NCBI GenBank assembly: GCA_033557675.1
Contig: JAWQRM010000102.1
Span: forward strand, 1 to 30,791
Length of the DNA: 30,791 bases
DNA from: Coptodactyla brooksi
Lineage: Eukaryota > Arthropoda > Insecta > Coleoptera > Scarabaeidae
Direction: 5' to 3'
How positions within the stretch are numbered: the first letter of the stretch is position 1; each line of letters starts with the position of its first letter. The notes under the pieces are model-generated. The model saw nothing but the letters and a program-made list of their open reading frames with translations, was not told the DNA's origin and made no database searches. Position numbers and translations under genes: made by a program. Shown one piece after another: positions 23,201 through 28,189 of the stretch.

Positions 23201-25085
23201 ATGTTTCATATTTTTTAAGCAATTTTTATTTTATTTTTTTCGTATTTAAGAAACAGATTTTTGTCTAAGGATGACGGATAACCGAGTTTTCACTGCCCAT
23301 ATAAATAGCATTTACCGTTTTTTACTAATTATGTATCTTTGTATGTGTGTATAACGACCACCCAACTGAGTTTTTAGTGTTATGTTAATAATCTATCACA
23401 AAACCTAAATGAAATCATATTCTAACATTTCTAATAATTATTGCAAGAATCGCAAAAAAACAACTTCCGGTATCAATTTTCGCGTCAGAAGAAGTGAAGG
23501 AATACGAAAAAATGTTAGGTTTACGGATCAAATTTTTGAAACAATCCAGAAAAAGCATTGATCTGATGTTATATAAGGAATTATTGCCATTATAAAGGTT
23601 TTCTAACATCAATGTCTAGTTTTTCGGGGTACATCAACAACATTATATGAATCTAGCAACGGTAATTTCTCAAAGCAACTGAAATGCATGAAAATTGTCA
23701 GTTGGTTCGTAAAAGATAAAAGTTATACAGTCAACTATCTGGGCGATGGCATTCCAAATTATTTAATTGACTCGCTTGGTACCTCATGAAACATGAAAAT
23801 AGCGAAAAGCTTGCGAACAAAAAGTAAAAAAAAAAATATGCTCGTCAAAGAAGAATAACGATCATATAATGTGATTTATTAGCTATATACAGCATGTATA
23901 TAAAATAAATTTCAACATTAGTAGTACCCTAAAACGTTTCTACTGATTTGTTTTTATAATCTTAAAATTTGCCTTGCACATTAAGCAAACAATAAAATGA
24001 ATTTTGGTGGTGCTATTGGGTGGGAATAGTTGAGGTCATCAATAAAATTATAGTCATTTCACGATTTAATTTAAATTTGTTTTAATTCTTTTGTATAGAA
24101 TTGTGTGACCCAGAGAGAACATTTTTAATCAAAAGTTATTTCTAAAAATAAATTGTAGAGTTCACAAAATATCTCTTTACCATCTAACCACTACTAATAA
24201 TACTTACATTAAAATTAACGCATAAATAGTTAACATAAACAAACGAATGTTTCTGAAGATTTAGCTCAAAGTAATATTTATTATAAGAAATAAATAGAAG
24301 ATGGCAATAATATTGCGATTACATTTAATTTAATTTTATTTAAAGTTTATTTACTTACTTTAGTAATTATATATGTTCCAATTCTTTTGCTACCTATAAT
24401 TGTGAATTTCTAATAAAAGTTACGATGCCTTTTATGTGTCTACAAAATAGAAATATACAACATATACCTTTCTATTGTTTGTTTTTATTAGGTATTATTG
24501 ATGTGTGTTATGACACAAGGATTTACAAATTAAGTATATACAGAAAAACATTTATTCCACTTTGTCATTTCGATTACGACCAATTGTTATAGGTGGTCCT
24601 ACATTCTAAAAATAAATGTAGGATGGATAGAATTTACATTACACTGACCCAAATACATGCAATCCCGAATCGATGCGGTAAGTGTTCCAAACTTATATTT
24701 TCTTGCTGATTTCTTAGTCAATAAATTGTTATTTTATCGTCAATGAGTAAAACGCCATAACAAACCTGTTGAAAATATTTTTCTTAAGAATTTATGTTGT
24801 TTAGTTGTTGCAAAGAACGAGAAAATATGACTATGCCTAACAAGATGTTATTACTGCAACAGCTTCTATTTCGGAGTCATCAAACATTTCTAAGTGCCTA
24901 CGATGGAAGTCTAGGTTAAGATTTCGGCATACTACTAAACTTTTTTAGTTTGAGTAGCAATAGTGTTCTAACCATTCTAAATTTAAGCATTTGCTGATAC
25001 AATGAAACCCGTACGTAAGGTCGGTTGTTATCTTCTCCACGGCTACTAGTACTACTACAAAACTAACAAAGTAACTCACGCTCAT
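2129..25085 (-). CDS. lubel: LUBEL, HOIP-like linear-ubiquitin RBR E3 ligase, N-terminal 16 exons (3' partial)
   Basis: Insect counterpart of HOIP, the RBR ligase that makes Met1-linked ubiquitin chains in immune and stress signalling. Exons on the minus strand: 25085-25080, 21534-21448, 14432-14270, 14215-14073, 14019-13870, 13315-13201, 13107-12956, 12895-12689, 12342-11442, 11213-10957, 10847-10647, 8955-8809, 8638-8510, 8454-8191, 5550-5346, 5286-2129. All have GT-AG borders and phases match, giving 6285 nt or 2095 codons. Seen: B-box at residues 94-130, NZF at 548-567, UBA region at about 880-1040, then a ~1050-residue acidic disordered segment. The identification rests on the B-box, NZF, UBA order and on HOIP-like UBA residues such as LKPFLFRIWGPP. 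The catalytic RING-IBR-RING and LDD are expected downstream, left of base 1, so this is a partial CDS. Exon 1 is the least certain, because it contributes only Met-Ser. Confidence 0.92.
5346..5550 (-). CDS. lubel: lubel exon 15, C-terminal UBA helices
   Basis: 205 nt, phase 0 in and phase 1 out. It codes FTREDILTVLTANHGDVEAA and then VELGKTQLKPFLFRIWGPP, the most HOIP-like sequence in the window (helix with H-G-D-V-x-x-A and L-x-P-F-x-x-R-x-W). The following intron is only 59 nt (5345-5287), which argues for tight co-processing with the giant exon. Confidence 0.93.
5681..5812. repeat. Two-copy tandem repeat, 66 bp unit
   Basis: Unit 5681-5746 and unit 5747-5812 share ACTA(G/A)(T/C)GGATACA, CCATTGCATTCTCA and GA(C/T)GAATTAACT, with about one base in six different. 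The differences show an old duplication. Confidence 0.8.
6070..6810 (+). mobile_element. Non-LTR retrotransposon 3' remnant (reverse transcriptase C-terminus)
   Basis: Frame-shifted translation shows the usual end of insect endonuclease/reverse-transcriptase polyproteins: a K-x-x-x-LEINEKKTKYM motif (6140-6180), KTKINIYKTLIRPVIT (6310-6355), then EDVEEDLRAMQVGEWRL and EWKELLHAAKMHND followed by TAA (about 6603-6716). The 3' end has an (ATG)n tail at 6790-6809. Broken by frameshifts and stops. RTE-like is the best guess for the clade. Confidence 0.8.
7365..7562 (+). pseudogene. Tc1/mariner-type DDE transposase remnant
   Basis: Two frames give LLQHQVVPVIQGLSLNFGF and then FEYDGCPAHNAMRVQEF followed by NTFLNRIIINRRE. 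This is the region around the second catalytic Asp of Tc1/mariner transposases (x-x-D-G-x-P-A-H-N). A frameshift separates the halves and neither end of the element was found. Same orientation as the reverse transcriptase piece upstream. Confidence 0.75.
7995..8022. repeat. (TA)n microsatellite
   Basis: Uninterrupted TA dinucleotides, about 14 units, inside lubel intron 14. Confidence 0.95.
8191..8454 (-). CDS. lubel: lubel exon 14, UBA core
   Basis: 264 nt, phase 0. It codes the helical UBA core (HCKDQNPIEWLRENWEKTV, then a second segment with ETEARNALRLHKGNLWDAV and ECIDQRQRK). The pattern of a cluster with K-G-N-x-W/L-x-x-A-V-x-x-C matches HOIP. In vertebrates this region binds HOIL-1L. 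The donor is AAG|GTATTT. Confidence 0.93.
8510..8638 (-). CDS. lubel: lubel exon 13, start of UBA region
   Basis: 129 nt, phase 0. It codes an acidic/aromatic linker ending GMELVRLLR, which continues into EAEHYKYTADEVQAAL of exon 14. In HOIP the equivalent region opens the extended UBA domain. Confidence 0.88.
8809..8955 (-). CDS. lubel: lubel exon 12
   Basis: 147 nt, phase 0. It codes a linker with SVPDSPSRANTPFEDTMDYL and a basic SRKYGARSRSHS patch. The donor TGG|GTGTGC is weaker than its neighbours. Joining at this GT keeps frame with NEHPLRNRSD of the next exon. Confidence 0.8.
9494..9729. mobile_element. Foldback MITE with 23 bp terminal inverted repeats
   Basis: 9498-9520 and 9703-9725 are inverted repeats agreeing at 22 of 23 positions (left arm begins GGTTGAATGCAGGG), and similarity extends 4 bases further out. 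The interior is A/T homopolymer-rich with TTTTTCAAAA motifs. It sits between a CAGGGTG at about 9416 and an ACCCTGC at about 9804, possibly the ends of an older host element. Confidence 0.75.
10260..10625 (+). mobile_element. Possible highly decayed non-LTR retrotransposon 3' end
   Basis: The A-rich plus strand contains pieces like those of other reverse transcriptase C-termini in this window (TTTAGGCATATTACTTATAT in the place of the usual FGHVxRM block, then GTATGGGAAGCCAGAGG). No continuous frame is left. Weak call. Confidence 0.3.
10647..10847 (-). CDS. lubel: lubel exon 11, basic Ser-rich linker
   Basis: 201 nt, phase 0 at both ends, acceptor TTTTGCAG and donor GTAAGT. It codes TYDFIQMPPQNNDDRVRSPL and a run rich in R-x-x-S motifs (KRQMYRSSS, SMSRQSSLDSL) of the kind recognised by basophilic kinases or 14-3-3 proteins. 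That reading is inference only. Confidence 0.87.
10957..11213 (-). CDS. lubel: lubel exon 10, Ser/Thr-rich linker
   Basis: 257 nt with donor CAG|GTGAGT. It starts by completing a Gly codon from exon 9 (LDKKG-KQQED) and codes a low-complexity Ser/Thr/Pro segment (SSEAPSTTSTGTSPPPQ). No domain recognised. Confidence 0.87.
11214..11441 (-). other. lubel: lubel intron 9 with open reading at its 5' end
   Basis: 228 nt intron, donor GTAGGC and acceptor TTACAG. Reading through the donor stays open for GRPSRKISFWPGTKFSTLYK and then TAA. If retained, it would produce a short protein ending soon after the NZF finger, without UBA or catalytic part. This could be chance. Confidence 0.45.
11442..12342 (-). 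CDS. lubel: lubel exon 9, NZF zinc finger
   Basis: 901 nt, phase 0 in and phase 1 out. It opens with a Cys pair (NCPTCYQGMW, C350/C353, further Cys at 366), then a Met/Pro/Gly-rich stretch, then a basic and acidic Ser-rich region. It ends with a canonical NZF/RanBP2 finger W548-x-C550-x2-C553-x10-C564-x2-C567 (genome about 11653-11724). NZF fingers bind ubiquitin. Open reading continues 20 codons past the donor at 11441, to a stop, if the intron is retained. Confidence 0.92.
12343..12688 (-). other. lubel intron 8, nothing recognised
   Basis: 346 bp of A/T-rich intron with no repeat, hairpin or open reading frame that stands out. Confidence 0.7.
12689..12895 (-). CDS. lubel: lubel exon 8, Ser-rich linker
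   Basis: 207 nt, phase 0 at both ends. It codes RSSVDMDSDHWNRLRSGSMS followed by a HNNLRRFSNTS basic-Ser motif and APFVHQHRPTHLMQQ. No recognisable domain. The donor is CAA|GTAATA. Confidence 0.85.
12956..13107 (-). CDS. lubel: lubel exon 7, disordered segment
   Basis: 152 nt with acceptor TTTTCAG and donor GTATGT. It codes a Ser/Gln/Pro-rich linker (DLPSPSLQQRYRQHQA). No domain recognised. Frame is held through both splice sites. Confidence 0.83.
13201..13315 (-). CDS. lubel: lubel exon 6
   Basis: 115 nt, phase 0 in and phase 1 out, donor GTAAGT. It codes a short basic segment (LPRKDGFSFKQKMDSLKRM) followed by a PLPPPPASPS stretch. The last T pairs with CA of the next exon to give Ser. Confidence 0.85.
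13316..13869 (-). other. lubel intron 5, no gene
   Basis: A/T-rich intron. Its only notable structure is the perfect palindrome at 13691-13722. Confidence 0.7.
13691..13722. repeat. Perfect 15 bp palindromic hairpin
   Basis: AAAAAAGTAGAGTTA is followed by two A bases and its exact complement. The transcript of either strand could fold. The T-run after the stem on the plus strand resembles a pol III stop, but nothing else suggests an RNA gene. Confidence 0.85.
13870..14019 (-). CDS. lubel: lubel exon 5, Pro/Arg-rich segment
   Basis: 150 nt, phase 0 at both ends. It codes SVDPHSEVRPPLPPKGEQ followed by a PVPPPRRHRRSSS run, which contains a PxxP motif suited to SH3 binding and a basic patch followed by serines that could be phosphorylated. 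Predicted disordered. The donor is CAG|GTAATT. Confidence 0.87.
14073..14215 (-). CDS. lubel: lubel exon 4, B-box zinc-binding domain
   Basis: 143 nt. Residues 94-130 carry a B-box-like ligand series: C94-x2-C97, C106-x2-C109, C114-x2-C117, then His at 122, 124 and 130 (CELCG, CHQCK, CLSCDDMYHRH). Such a domain sits near the N-terminus of insect LUBEL proteins and is thought to mediate protein contacts. The exon joins exon 3 through a split Val codon and exon 5 in phase 0. Confidence 0.9.
14270..14432 (-). CDS. lubel: lubel exon 3, proline-rich linker
   Basis: 163 nt, phase 0 in and phase 1 out, acceptor TTTTCAG and donor GTAATT. It codes a Gly/Pro-rich linker (TGGGPTPPPIPFD) that leads directly into the B-box exon through the sequence PPLPQKNREL. 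Confidence 0.85.
15245..15358 (+). CDS. ZAD zinc-finger gene exon 1
   Basis: 38 codons starting MYFLSKFCGACLEND, with the first zinc-binding Cys pair of the ZAD. The donor GTG|GTATTA is chosen because reading on meets TGA six codons later and because this phase joins directly to DWSFVQQFYIC. An alternative donor one codon earlier (GAA|GTGGTA) also keeps frame. Confidence 0.8.
15245..17214 (+). CDS. ZAD-C2H2 zinc-finger protein, nested antisense in lubel intron
   Basis: Two exons, 15245-15358 and 15421-17214, joined in phase 0 across a 62 nt intron (GTATTA...TTTTGCAG), giving 635 residues. The N-terminal ZAD is split by the intron: C8-x2-C11 (KFCGACLEND) in exon 1 and C49-x2-C52 (YICTSCQRKL) in exon 2. 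These four Cys bind zinc, and ZADs dimerise. Then a Pro/Asn-rich middle, one C2HC-like finger at 287-310, one C2H2/C2HC finger at about 324-346, a Lys-rich nuclear localisation stretch (KPKQKNLKHKKKPQKRKEAD), an imprecise SKTNEMN/SKTNEMD repeat and six fingers from residue 472 to the end. An in-frame TAG at 15230-15232 fixes the ATG. Probably a nuclear DNA-binding regulator; the target is unknown. Confidence 0.9.
15421..17214 (+). CDS. ZAD zinc-finger gene exon 2
   Basis: 597 codons plus TGA. It holds the second ZAD Cys pair and all eight fingers. Fingers 3-8 are close together (CRYCKRTYECTENLIHH, CQFCNEKF, CSICNETF, CVSCNEEF, CHVCSEKY, CLFCHQKF). Their linkers are unlike the TGEKP type, which is usual for insect ZAD proteins. 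The last finger ends in Cys instead of the second His. Confidence 0.92.
   Translation, partial: DWSFVQQFYICTSCQRKLDIAFEFRQICLKSVETLERYVKLLMEEGGTIRSNMDVHMIKNEIPEQLLNDYKLKNTVNPNVVLPSPNGAVVPGTNIILNPFSFYSIIPTNAVLPMIPQPAPSFQPDSQMGVGLQPAISFQPIITKSKGLKPTNLPQTTNFINPIPQLLIINPMPPVKPPEKDCTKEIEDILNNVESEEMSVSVDPMAFGILDEESDSNVSNVGSDKEAIETNHKTESVNAKETNNPMYACVKCNATFNKARDLTAHKKSSDDCRTKYFTKGSKSAVCPKCKRPFCTQQYLQKHLARCKHLKSKPKQKNLKHKKKPQKRKEADNSKLLEENIKVEARDIEEYRNAQSQVSYTNEVNPLSKTNEMNEQSKTNEMDLDAPLTEMKHPTVEPTEITSIKIETAPTLVISETAALFSHLNVDMVTDRFQCRYCKRTYECTENLIHHLGSVHNDTVHFRCQFCNEKFISGMLLEDHLPGHYNYFKCSICNETFTDVSEIPIHMSNHHTAAPVMCVSCNEEFITNESIIEHSKLHLKNLVFECHVCSEKYKKIEELYVHILQHFHNISCLFCHQKFQSEFELKEHTDLCGNQVYR
17221..17247 (+). 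other. Stem-loop just after the ZAD gene stop codon
   Basis: GTCCCTTCT (17223-17231), loop CCTT, AGAAGGGAC (17236-17244): a 9 bp perfect stem that extends with a wobble pair and two A-T pairs. It begins about 6 nt after TGA, so it would be in the 3' UTR. Function unknown. Confidence 0.6.
17406..17470 (+). terminator. Candidate polyadenylation signals of the ZAD gene
   Basis: AATAAA at 17406-17411 and again at 17465-17470, about 190 and 250 nt after the stop codon. Either could serve, and which is used cannot be told from sequence. Confidence 0.55.
17700..17960 (-). pseudogene. Possible PIF/Harbinger transposase remnant
   Basis: Minus-strand frames contain pieces reminiscent of the Harbinger DDE domain: a CDANL-like stretch followed by a W-H-R-E segment where a W-P-G-S-x-H-D block is expected, then a D-x-G-x-P segment at about 17755-17785 where GDSGYP is expected. 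Frames change at least twice. The long plus-strand reading frame here (17711-17941) is then only a shadow. Weak but consistent in order. Confidence 0.35.
18028..18106. mobile_element. 79 bp TTAA-flanked miniature element, piggyBac-like
   Basis: Begins TTAACCCTTAATTATTCGCA and ends with ATGCGAGTAATTAAGGGTTAA, inverted copies with two mismatches over about 20 bp. TTAA at both ends is the target duplication typical of piggyBac elements, and TTAACCC is a usual start. The interior is only about 38 bp, so it is a minimal foldback. Confidence 0.7.
18107..18885. other. Intronic stretch, nothing recognised
   Basis: A/T-rich, with no reading frame or repeat that could be assigned. Lies between the miniature element and the reverse transcriptase remnant. 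Confidence 0.5.
18890..20175 (+). mobile_element. Non-LTR retrotransposon remnant (reverse transcriptase), plus strand
   Basis: In order: a K-K-G-Y-T-K-D-Y block (18950-18980), a thumb-side CFIILAFDRVR block (19228-19260), LEERGIQSEMIEIIKVLYK (19280-19335), and a 135-codon open stretch ending in the palm box, where FPDDMMLV replaces the usual Y/F-A-D-D (19530-19555). A C-terminal region follows (19710-20170) with L-G-H-I-Y-R-M-like sequence. Several stops and shifts. RTE-type endonuclease/RT elements are the closest match. Confidence 0.8.
20222..20830 (+). mobile_element. Second copy of the same retrotransposon 3' end
   Basis: Repeats the C-terminal region of the element just upstream (TTTGGGCATAATTATAG at 19690-19706 and 20227-20243; CAATAATGTAAAGAG at 20166-20180 and 20784-20798). 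The two copies differ at many sites and carry separate indels, so this is either an old tandem duplication or a second 5'-truncated insertion. Confidence 0.75.
21448..21534 (-). CDS. lubel: lubel exon 2
   Basis: 87 nt, phase 0 at both ends, with acceptor TTTCAG and donor GTAAGC. It codes 29 residues with a basic amphipathic stretch (STKLRLARNMPQWV). Joining to the exon at 14432 requires a 7 kb intron, and that intron holds the whole ZAD zinc-finger gene on the other strand. The codon phase, clean borders and natural continuation into NKTGGGPTPPP support this exon even though it is far from the rest. Confidence 0.8.
22121..22442. mobile_element. pogo/Tigger-like MITE
   Basis: About 320 bp bounded by TA, with inverted ends TACAGGAGAACCTCGATTAT and the complement of a GATAATCGAGGTTGCACTGTA stretch; both continue with CCGAGCT inward. 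TACAGT(G/A)-AACCTCGATTATCCGA is the typical terminal motif of pogo/Tigger elements. No transposase inside. Secondary ...CCGAG... repeats lie within. Confidence 0.8.
22481..22544 (-). other. tRNA-like fragment (pseudogene or SINE head)
   Basis: Minus strand has a B-box-type T arm (GGTCGCGGGTTCGATTCC), an acceptor-like 3' strand TGAGGTC that pairs with AACCTCG at the 5' end, and a hairpin with loop GTTAAAC. It is only 64 nt because the D arm is missing, so it is not a working tRNA. It follows the first pogo-like MITE by about 40 bp. Could be a tRNA-derived SINE. Confidence 0.4.
22911..23300. mobile_element. Second pogo-like MITE, different subfamily
   Basis: Left end TACAGTAAAACTTCGATTAA, right end GGATAACCGAGTTTTCACTG (23276-23295). 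The inverted ends agree at most of about 25 positions. Inner copies of TAACCGTC/GACGGTTA-type words recur. No coding content. Confidence 0.7.
25080..25085 (-). CDS. lubel: lubel exon 1 (start codon and Ser only)
   Basis: ATG AGC is followed at once by a consensus donor GTGAGT (25079-25074). Splicing in phase 0 to the exon at 21534 gives a protein beginning MSKKPETKWRPM. No other in-frame ATG lies upstream of the 21.5 kb exon within its acceptor, so a tiny first coding exon is needed unless translation starts at the internal Met of exon 2 (residue 12). The start lies 574 bp from the divergent MORN gene start. A minimal upstream ORF (ATG TGT TGA, 25138-25130) precedes it. Confidence 0.6.
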
Positions 25086-25658
25086 CGATTCTCCACTCTG
25101 ATATCCGCAGGTCCTCCACAAGTTAATCTTCAACACATCACCGGAAAGCTGGTGGACAGAAAACTGGTAACGACAGTCGCCGTGTAGCGCGGCTAATATT
25201 AGCTAGACGTCTTGGGAAAAGGCCAAAATTCAAAGTATTAATACTGCTACATACCAAGACATAGTTAATCCAGTTTGCTATATTATTTTCATTATTAGTG
25301 GGATACTTAATTATACGATAACGAAAGAGGAATACGTCAATGACTTAGCCATCAATCGTCTTGATCTCTTTTCGAAGATAAAAATTAGATCAAAGCGTGT
25401 ATTTATACGTTTAAAGGTATACAAATTATTATAAAAATAAGTTCAATTTTTTATTATTCTAAATAATTCCTTAATATTTTTTCATAATGTTAGTAGTCCG
25501 GACACTTAATTTTGTGGTGTACACTTTTAAGTACATTTCATCATAAACCGCCCCGGGACGCCATCTGTTTATTGAGATTTAAACATTACCGGCGCCATCT
25601 TTCCGCCAATTCCGTTAAATTTATACATCAATTTAATTTGACAATTTTAAAAGTTACA
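25086..25658. promoter_or_regulatory. Divergent intergenic region, lubel and MORN gene
   Basis: 573 bp between two head-to-head start codons, so both 5' UTRs and promoters must fit here. No TATA box stands out. CGCCATCT occurs twice on the plus strand (25559-25566 and 25593-25600), close before the MORN gene ATG. It contains GCCAT, the core of the Pho/YY1 site, a word common near insect starts. Confidence 0.6.
25130..25138 (-). promoter_or_regulatory. Two-codon upstream ORF in the lubel 5' leader
   Basis: ATG TGT TGA on the minus strand, about 45 nt before the proposed lubel ATG and out of frame with it. If transcribed, it could lower or gate lubel translation. The transcript start is not known. 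Confidence 0.4.
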
Positions 25659-26031
25659 ATGTCTGTACATTCTTCTAGCCACTCAGAGTCCTTGCAAAAG
25701 CAGAATGTTACCACTTCGACAACTTGCTTATACCCACAATTCAAGTCTGTCCGTGATCTACGAGAAGAAGTTATCCTGTTATTTTATAACAGCATGTTAG
25801 ATCTTGTCGTACGTGAATGGAACCGTGTAGACGAAGATGATAGTGTCGGTGAAGTGCTACCTCAAGAAATAAAGGATGCCGGTCAACAGAACCAGAAAGA
25901 CTTTAAGGATCTGACAAAAGATGATCTTGAAACTCACGAAGTAACCAGTGTGAAAGGATCCAAAGTGTCCCTTACCAGGAGACCGTCCCGGAGAAGTTCA
26001 TCTGCACTGCAGTCAAGATCAGAACTTGCTA
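25659..26031 (+). CDS. MORN gene exon 1
   Basis: First in-frame ATG after an upstream open stretch. It codes 124 residues plus one base. The donor TA|GTAAAA is weak in its exon bases; it is chosen because the frame after the acceptor TTTCAG at 26090 stays open to the next good donor. Confidence 0.7.
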
Positions 26032-27551
26032 GTAAAACCACTGCTTCATATCGGGATACTTTTTCAATTATAAAGAAATTTGCATTTCAGGAAGAAGTAG
26101 ATCGTTTACAAAAAAGCTGAATAAAGCCAGACGCAAACCATCAAGGCATGATGAGCAGACTTCGTTCAGTGTGGTAAGGCAAATTGAAACTCGGAACATT
26201 TCAATTCGCTAGGATTAACTGGCCACTAGATGTCGCTATAGTGATTGTATTTCGTTATAGTGACCTCTAGCAGTAGGTATTGCGTTGGTAGTATAGATGT
26301 CTATCAACATTACAGTCATTATACAGGGCTTTCAAAAATATTCAAGTCCCACGTGATCGCAACTGATCAGGCAACCTAACTTGCAGTATGGTCATGATCA
26401 AAATAAAATACCACTATTAACCTAACCTAAAAATATACTTTTAACTTCGAAGCGACCACATGATTTTACAGTTCTGAAAAGAACTATTTTGCTTGATATC
26501 GACTAAACAGATGATACTGTTCTAATTAATAATTAATAGTAAATTACAGCAAACACTTTGAAACGTTCGTATAACGATTAAACACTCAGTTCATGAACGC
26601 CTATGTTTGAAATGTTAAGATCTGGTTACTTTTTAGTGATACACATATACAAAATATTACTATACTATAGTCTATTTTTAAATAAGGAATGACGCAATAA
26701 TCACGTCATCAAAGTCGCTCGATGATTGGTTAGACTGAAGTTCGTTTTACACACTGCATTTGTTGCATTATGTCATTGCCCGAGAAAAGTCAAAAAAATA
26801 GAAGCTATTCCTGGTAAGAGCGGTTTGGACTGGAAAGGAAGCTATTTAAATGTTGCTAAGAAGAAAGTCGTTATAAAGCGTTATACAAAATTCTGGTTGG
26901 GGAATAACTCCTTCAATTTCGAAAATAACAGATATGATGGGTTAAACATGTGAGGTCATATTCTTAAAAGAGTAAATATCAAAAAAAGAAAATTAAACCG
27001 TATTTTTATTTTAAGAAAGTGTCAAGTTGAATACAAATTTCCATAATGTAAGCTTATATAGTTTGTCATTTGCTTTATCATCGTTTTAAAATCCTTAAAA
27101 TCGGTTTTATAATTGTCAAAATAAATGCAGAGTCATCTGTATGTGAAGTATCGTACTATTCGTTCACATCTTAAAATTTCCCTATTGTGTATGTGCCCTC
27201 TGACGTCCTCCTTCTTATTTAAAAATAGACTATACCAAACTACGATAAATAAATTCTTAGAACAGGAATCTGCATTTGATAGTGTGGCACTTGGGCATTT
27301 CTGAAACCTCGGTATGTATCTACTTTTTAACCCAATATCCGTTGTCCGATGCCTACAGCCTTAAAATTTTGCTAAAATGCTAATTTTAGGAGCTGAGCGA
27401 TATTAGTGATCCATTTGAATGGTTACTCGACACATTCCCGGAAAATGTTCTTATAGTATTTAGAAATGGAAATGTATATTGCGGACCAGTGGAAAAAAAG
27501 AGATTTCACGGTTATGGAACATTCATTTGGACCGATGGAACAGTGTATGAG
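25659..27551 (+). CDS. MORN-repeat protein, 5' three exons (3' partial)
   Basis: Exons 25659-26031, 26091-26173 and 27390-27551, introns 59 nt and 1216 nt, phases 1 and 0, giving 206 codons so far. The N-terminal 150 residues are an unrecognised helical start (REEVILLFYNSMLDLVVREW), an acidic stretch and a basic Ser-rich segment (TRRPSRRSSSALQSRSELA, then RSRSFTKKLNKARRKPSRHD). Exon 3 carries the MORN motif (NGNVYCGPVEKKRFHGYGTF) and the start of another (TDGTVYE), ending at donor GAG|GTAGTT. MORN repeats bind lipid or act as scaffolds in cilia and cytoskeleton; which family member this is cannot be told. Reading through the first intron would stop at 26120, so a short retained-intron form is possible. 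Confidence 0.72.
26091..26173 (+). CDS. MORN gene exon 2
   Basis: 83 nt. It codes a very basic segment (SRSFTKKLNKARRKPSRH), with acceptor GCATTTCAG and consensus-like donor GTG|GTAAGG. The alternative is that exon 1 simply continues to the stop at 26120. Confidence 0.6.
26666..27234. mobile_element. 569 bp DNA element with 21 bp perfect inverted ends
   Basis: 26666-26686 is the exact reverse complement of 27214-27234 (left end begins TATAGTCTATTTTTAAATAA), followed on both sides by a related GACG word further in. Ends fit a TA target. It lies wholly inside intron 2 of the MORN gene. A 75-codon open frame inside (26726-26953) has no recognised similarity. Confidence 0.8.
27390..27551 (+). 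CDS. MORN gene exon 3
   Basis: 162 nt, phase 0. It codes ELSDISDPFEWLLDTFPENV and then one full MORN unit. Acceptor AATTTTAG. The clear MORN signature makes this the surest exon of the gene. Further exons should lie downstream, and none was found before the window ends. Confidence 0.82.
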
Positions 27552-27737
27552 GTAGTTTTTTGACTCATATATAGATTTACAAATTTATTGGCATATAACA
27601 ATATTGTTATTCCCTGTTTATTACCAAAAAATAGTACATTTAATATAAAAGAATATGTTTTTCTGAGATTTAGTGTGGAAATCGCTCTGATTTGAATTAA
27701 CATTCACAAATACGATTAGAGGTTGTAACTGAACTTT

Positions 27738-27772
27738 TTACTTTCTCTTACCGATAGGTATAGAGAGAAAGT
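27738..27772. repeat. Hairpin at start of a dispersed element
   Basis: ACTTTCTCTTACC and GGTATAGAGAGAAAGT flank the loop GATA, a near-perfect stem. It is followed by GTATTGCATTCGCAAAAC and a GTCTGTCCGTC word, the look of a repeat family start. Boundary on the right unknown; it runs toward the tandem array. Confidence 0.55.
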
Positions 27773-28189
27773 ATTGCATTCGCAAAACAATTGATGTGGA
27801 GATTTTGATAGATCTTGACGAATTAGGCTATTTGTAGCCTATCTACGCTATTTTGAGTGGTTGGTCTGTCCGTCAGTTCGTCTGTGACTCATTTATCTTT
27901 TGCCTTATTAGACTAATCAAAACAATATTTTACATATAAGCTATTTATTATAAAATCTGGCAACAATAAGAATTTCGAAAAAATTCTATATATGGTTGAG
28001 GTACATAACCTAAAAATCTTTTGATTTTTTTACAATTTTTTGTAACAAAATATATTTTTATAATCTACATAAAATTGTGAGTAAAAAACTATAAGAATAG
28101 TACATGTTTAAAATCAACGGTTTTCGAGTTATAAGCATTGCTGTAAAAAATACAGTCCTATGGAGCAAGAGGGTATTTCGTTTTTAAAC

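Larger units (their letters stand above)
21535..25079 (-). other. lubel intron 1
   Basis: 3.5 kb intron. It holds two pogo-like MITEs and a tRNA-like fragment between 22.1 and 23.3 kb. 21.5-22.1 kb and 23.3-25.0 kb are A/T-rich with no gene seen. A 9 bp stem-loop lies at about 24599-24625 (TCCTACATT / AATGTAGGA). Confidence 0.65.

Noticed and set aside
24945..25136. 63-codon minus-strand frame running over the lubel start
   Set aside because: It reads through the donor GTGAGT and begins at a non-ATG codon; the hydrophobic tail is intronic sequence.
26726..26953. 75-codon plus-strand frame as host gene
   Set aside because: It lies inside a transposon-like element bounded by inverted repeats and starts at a non-ATG codon.
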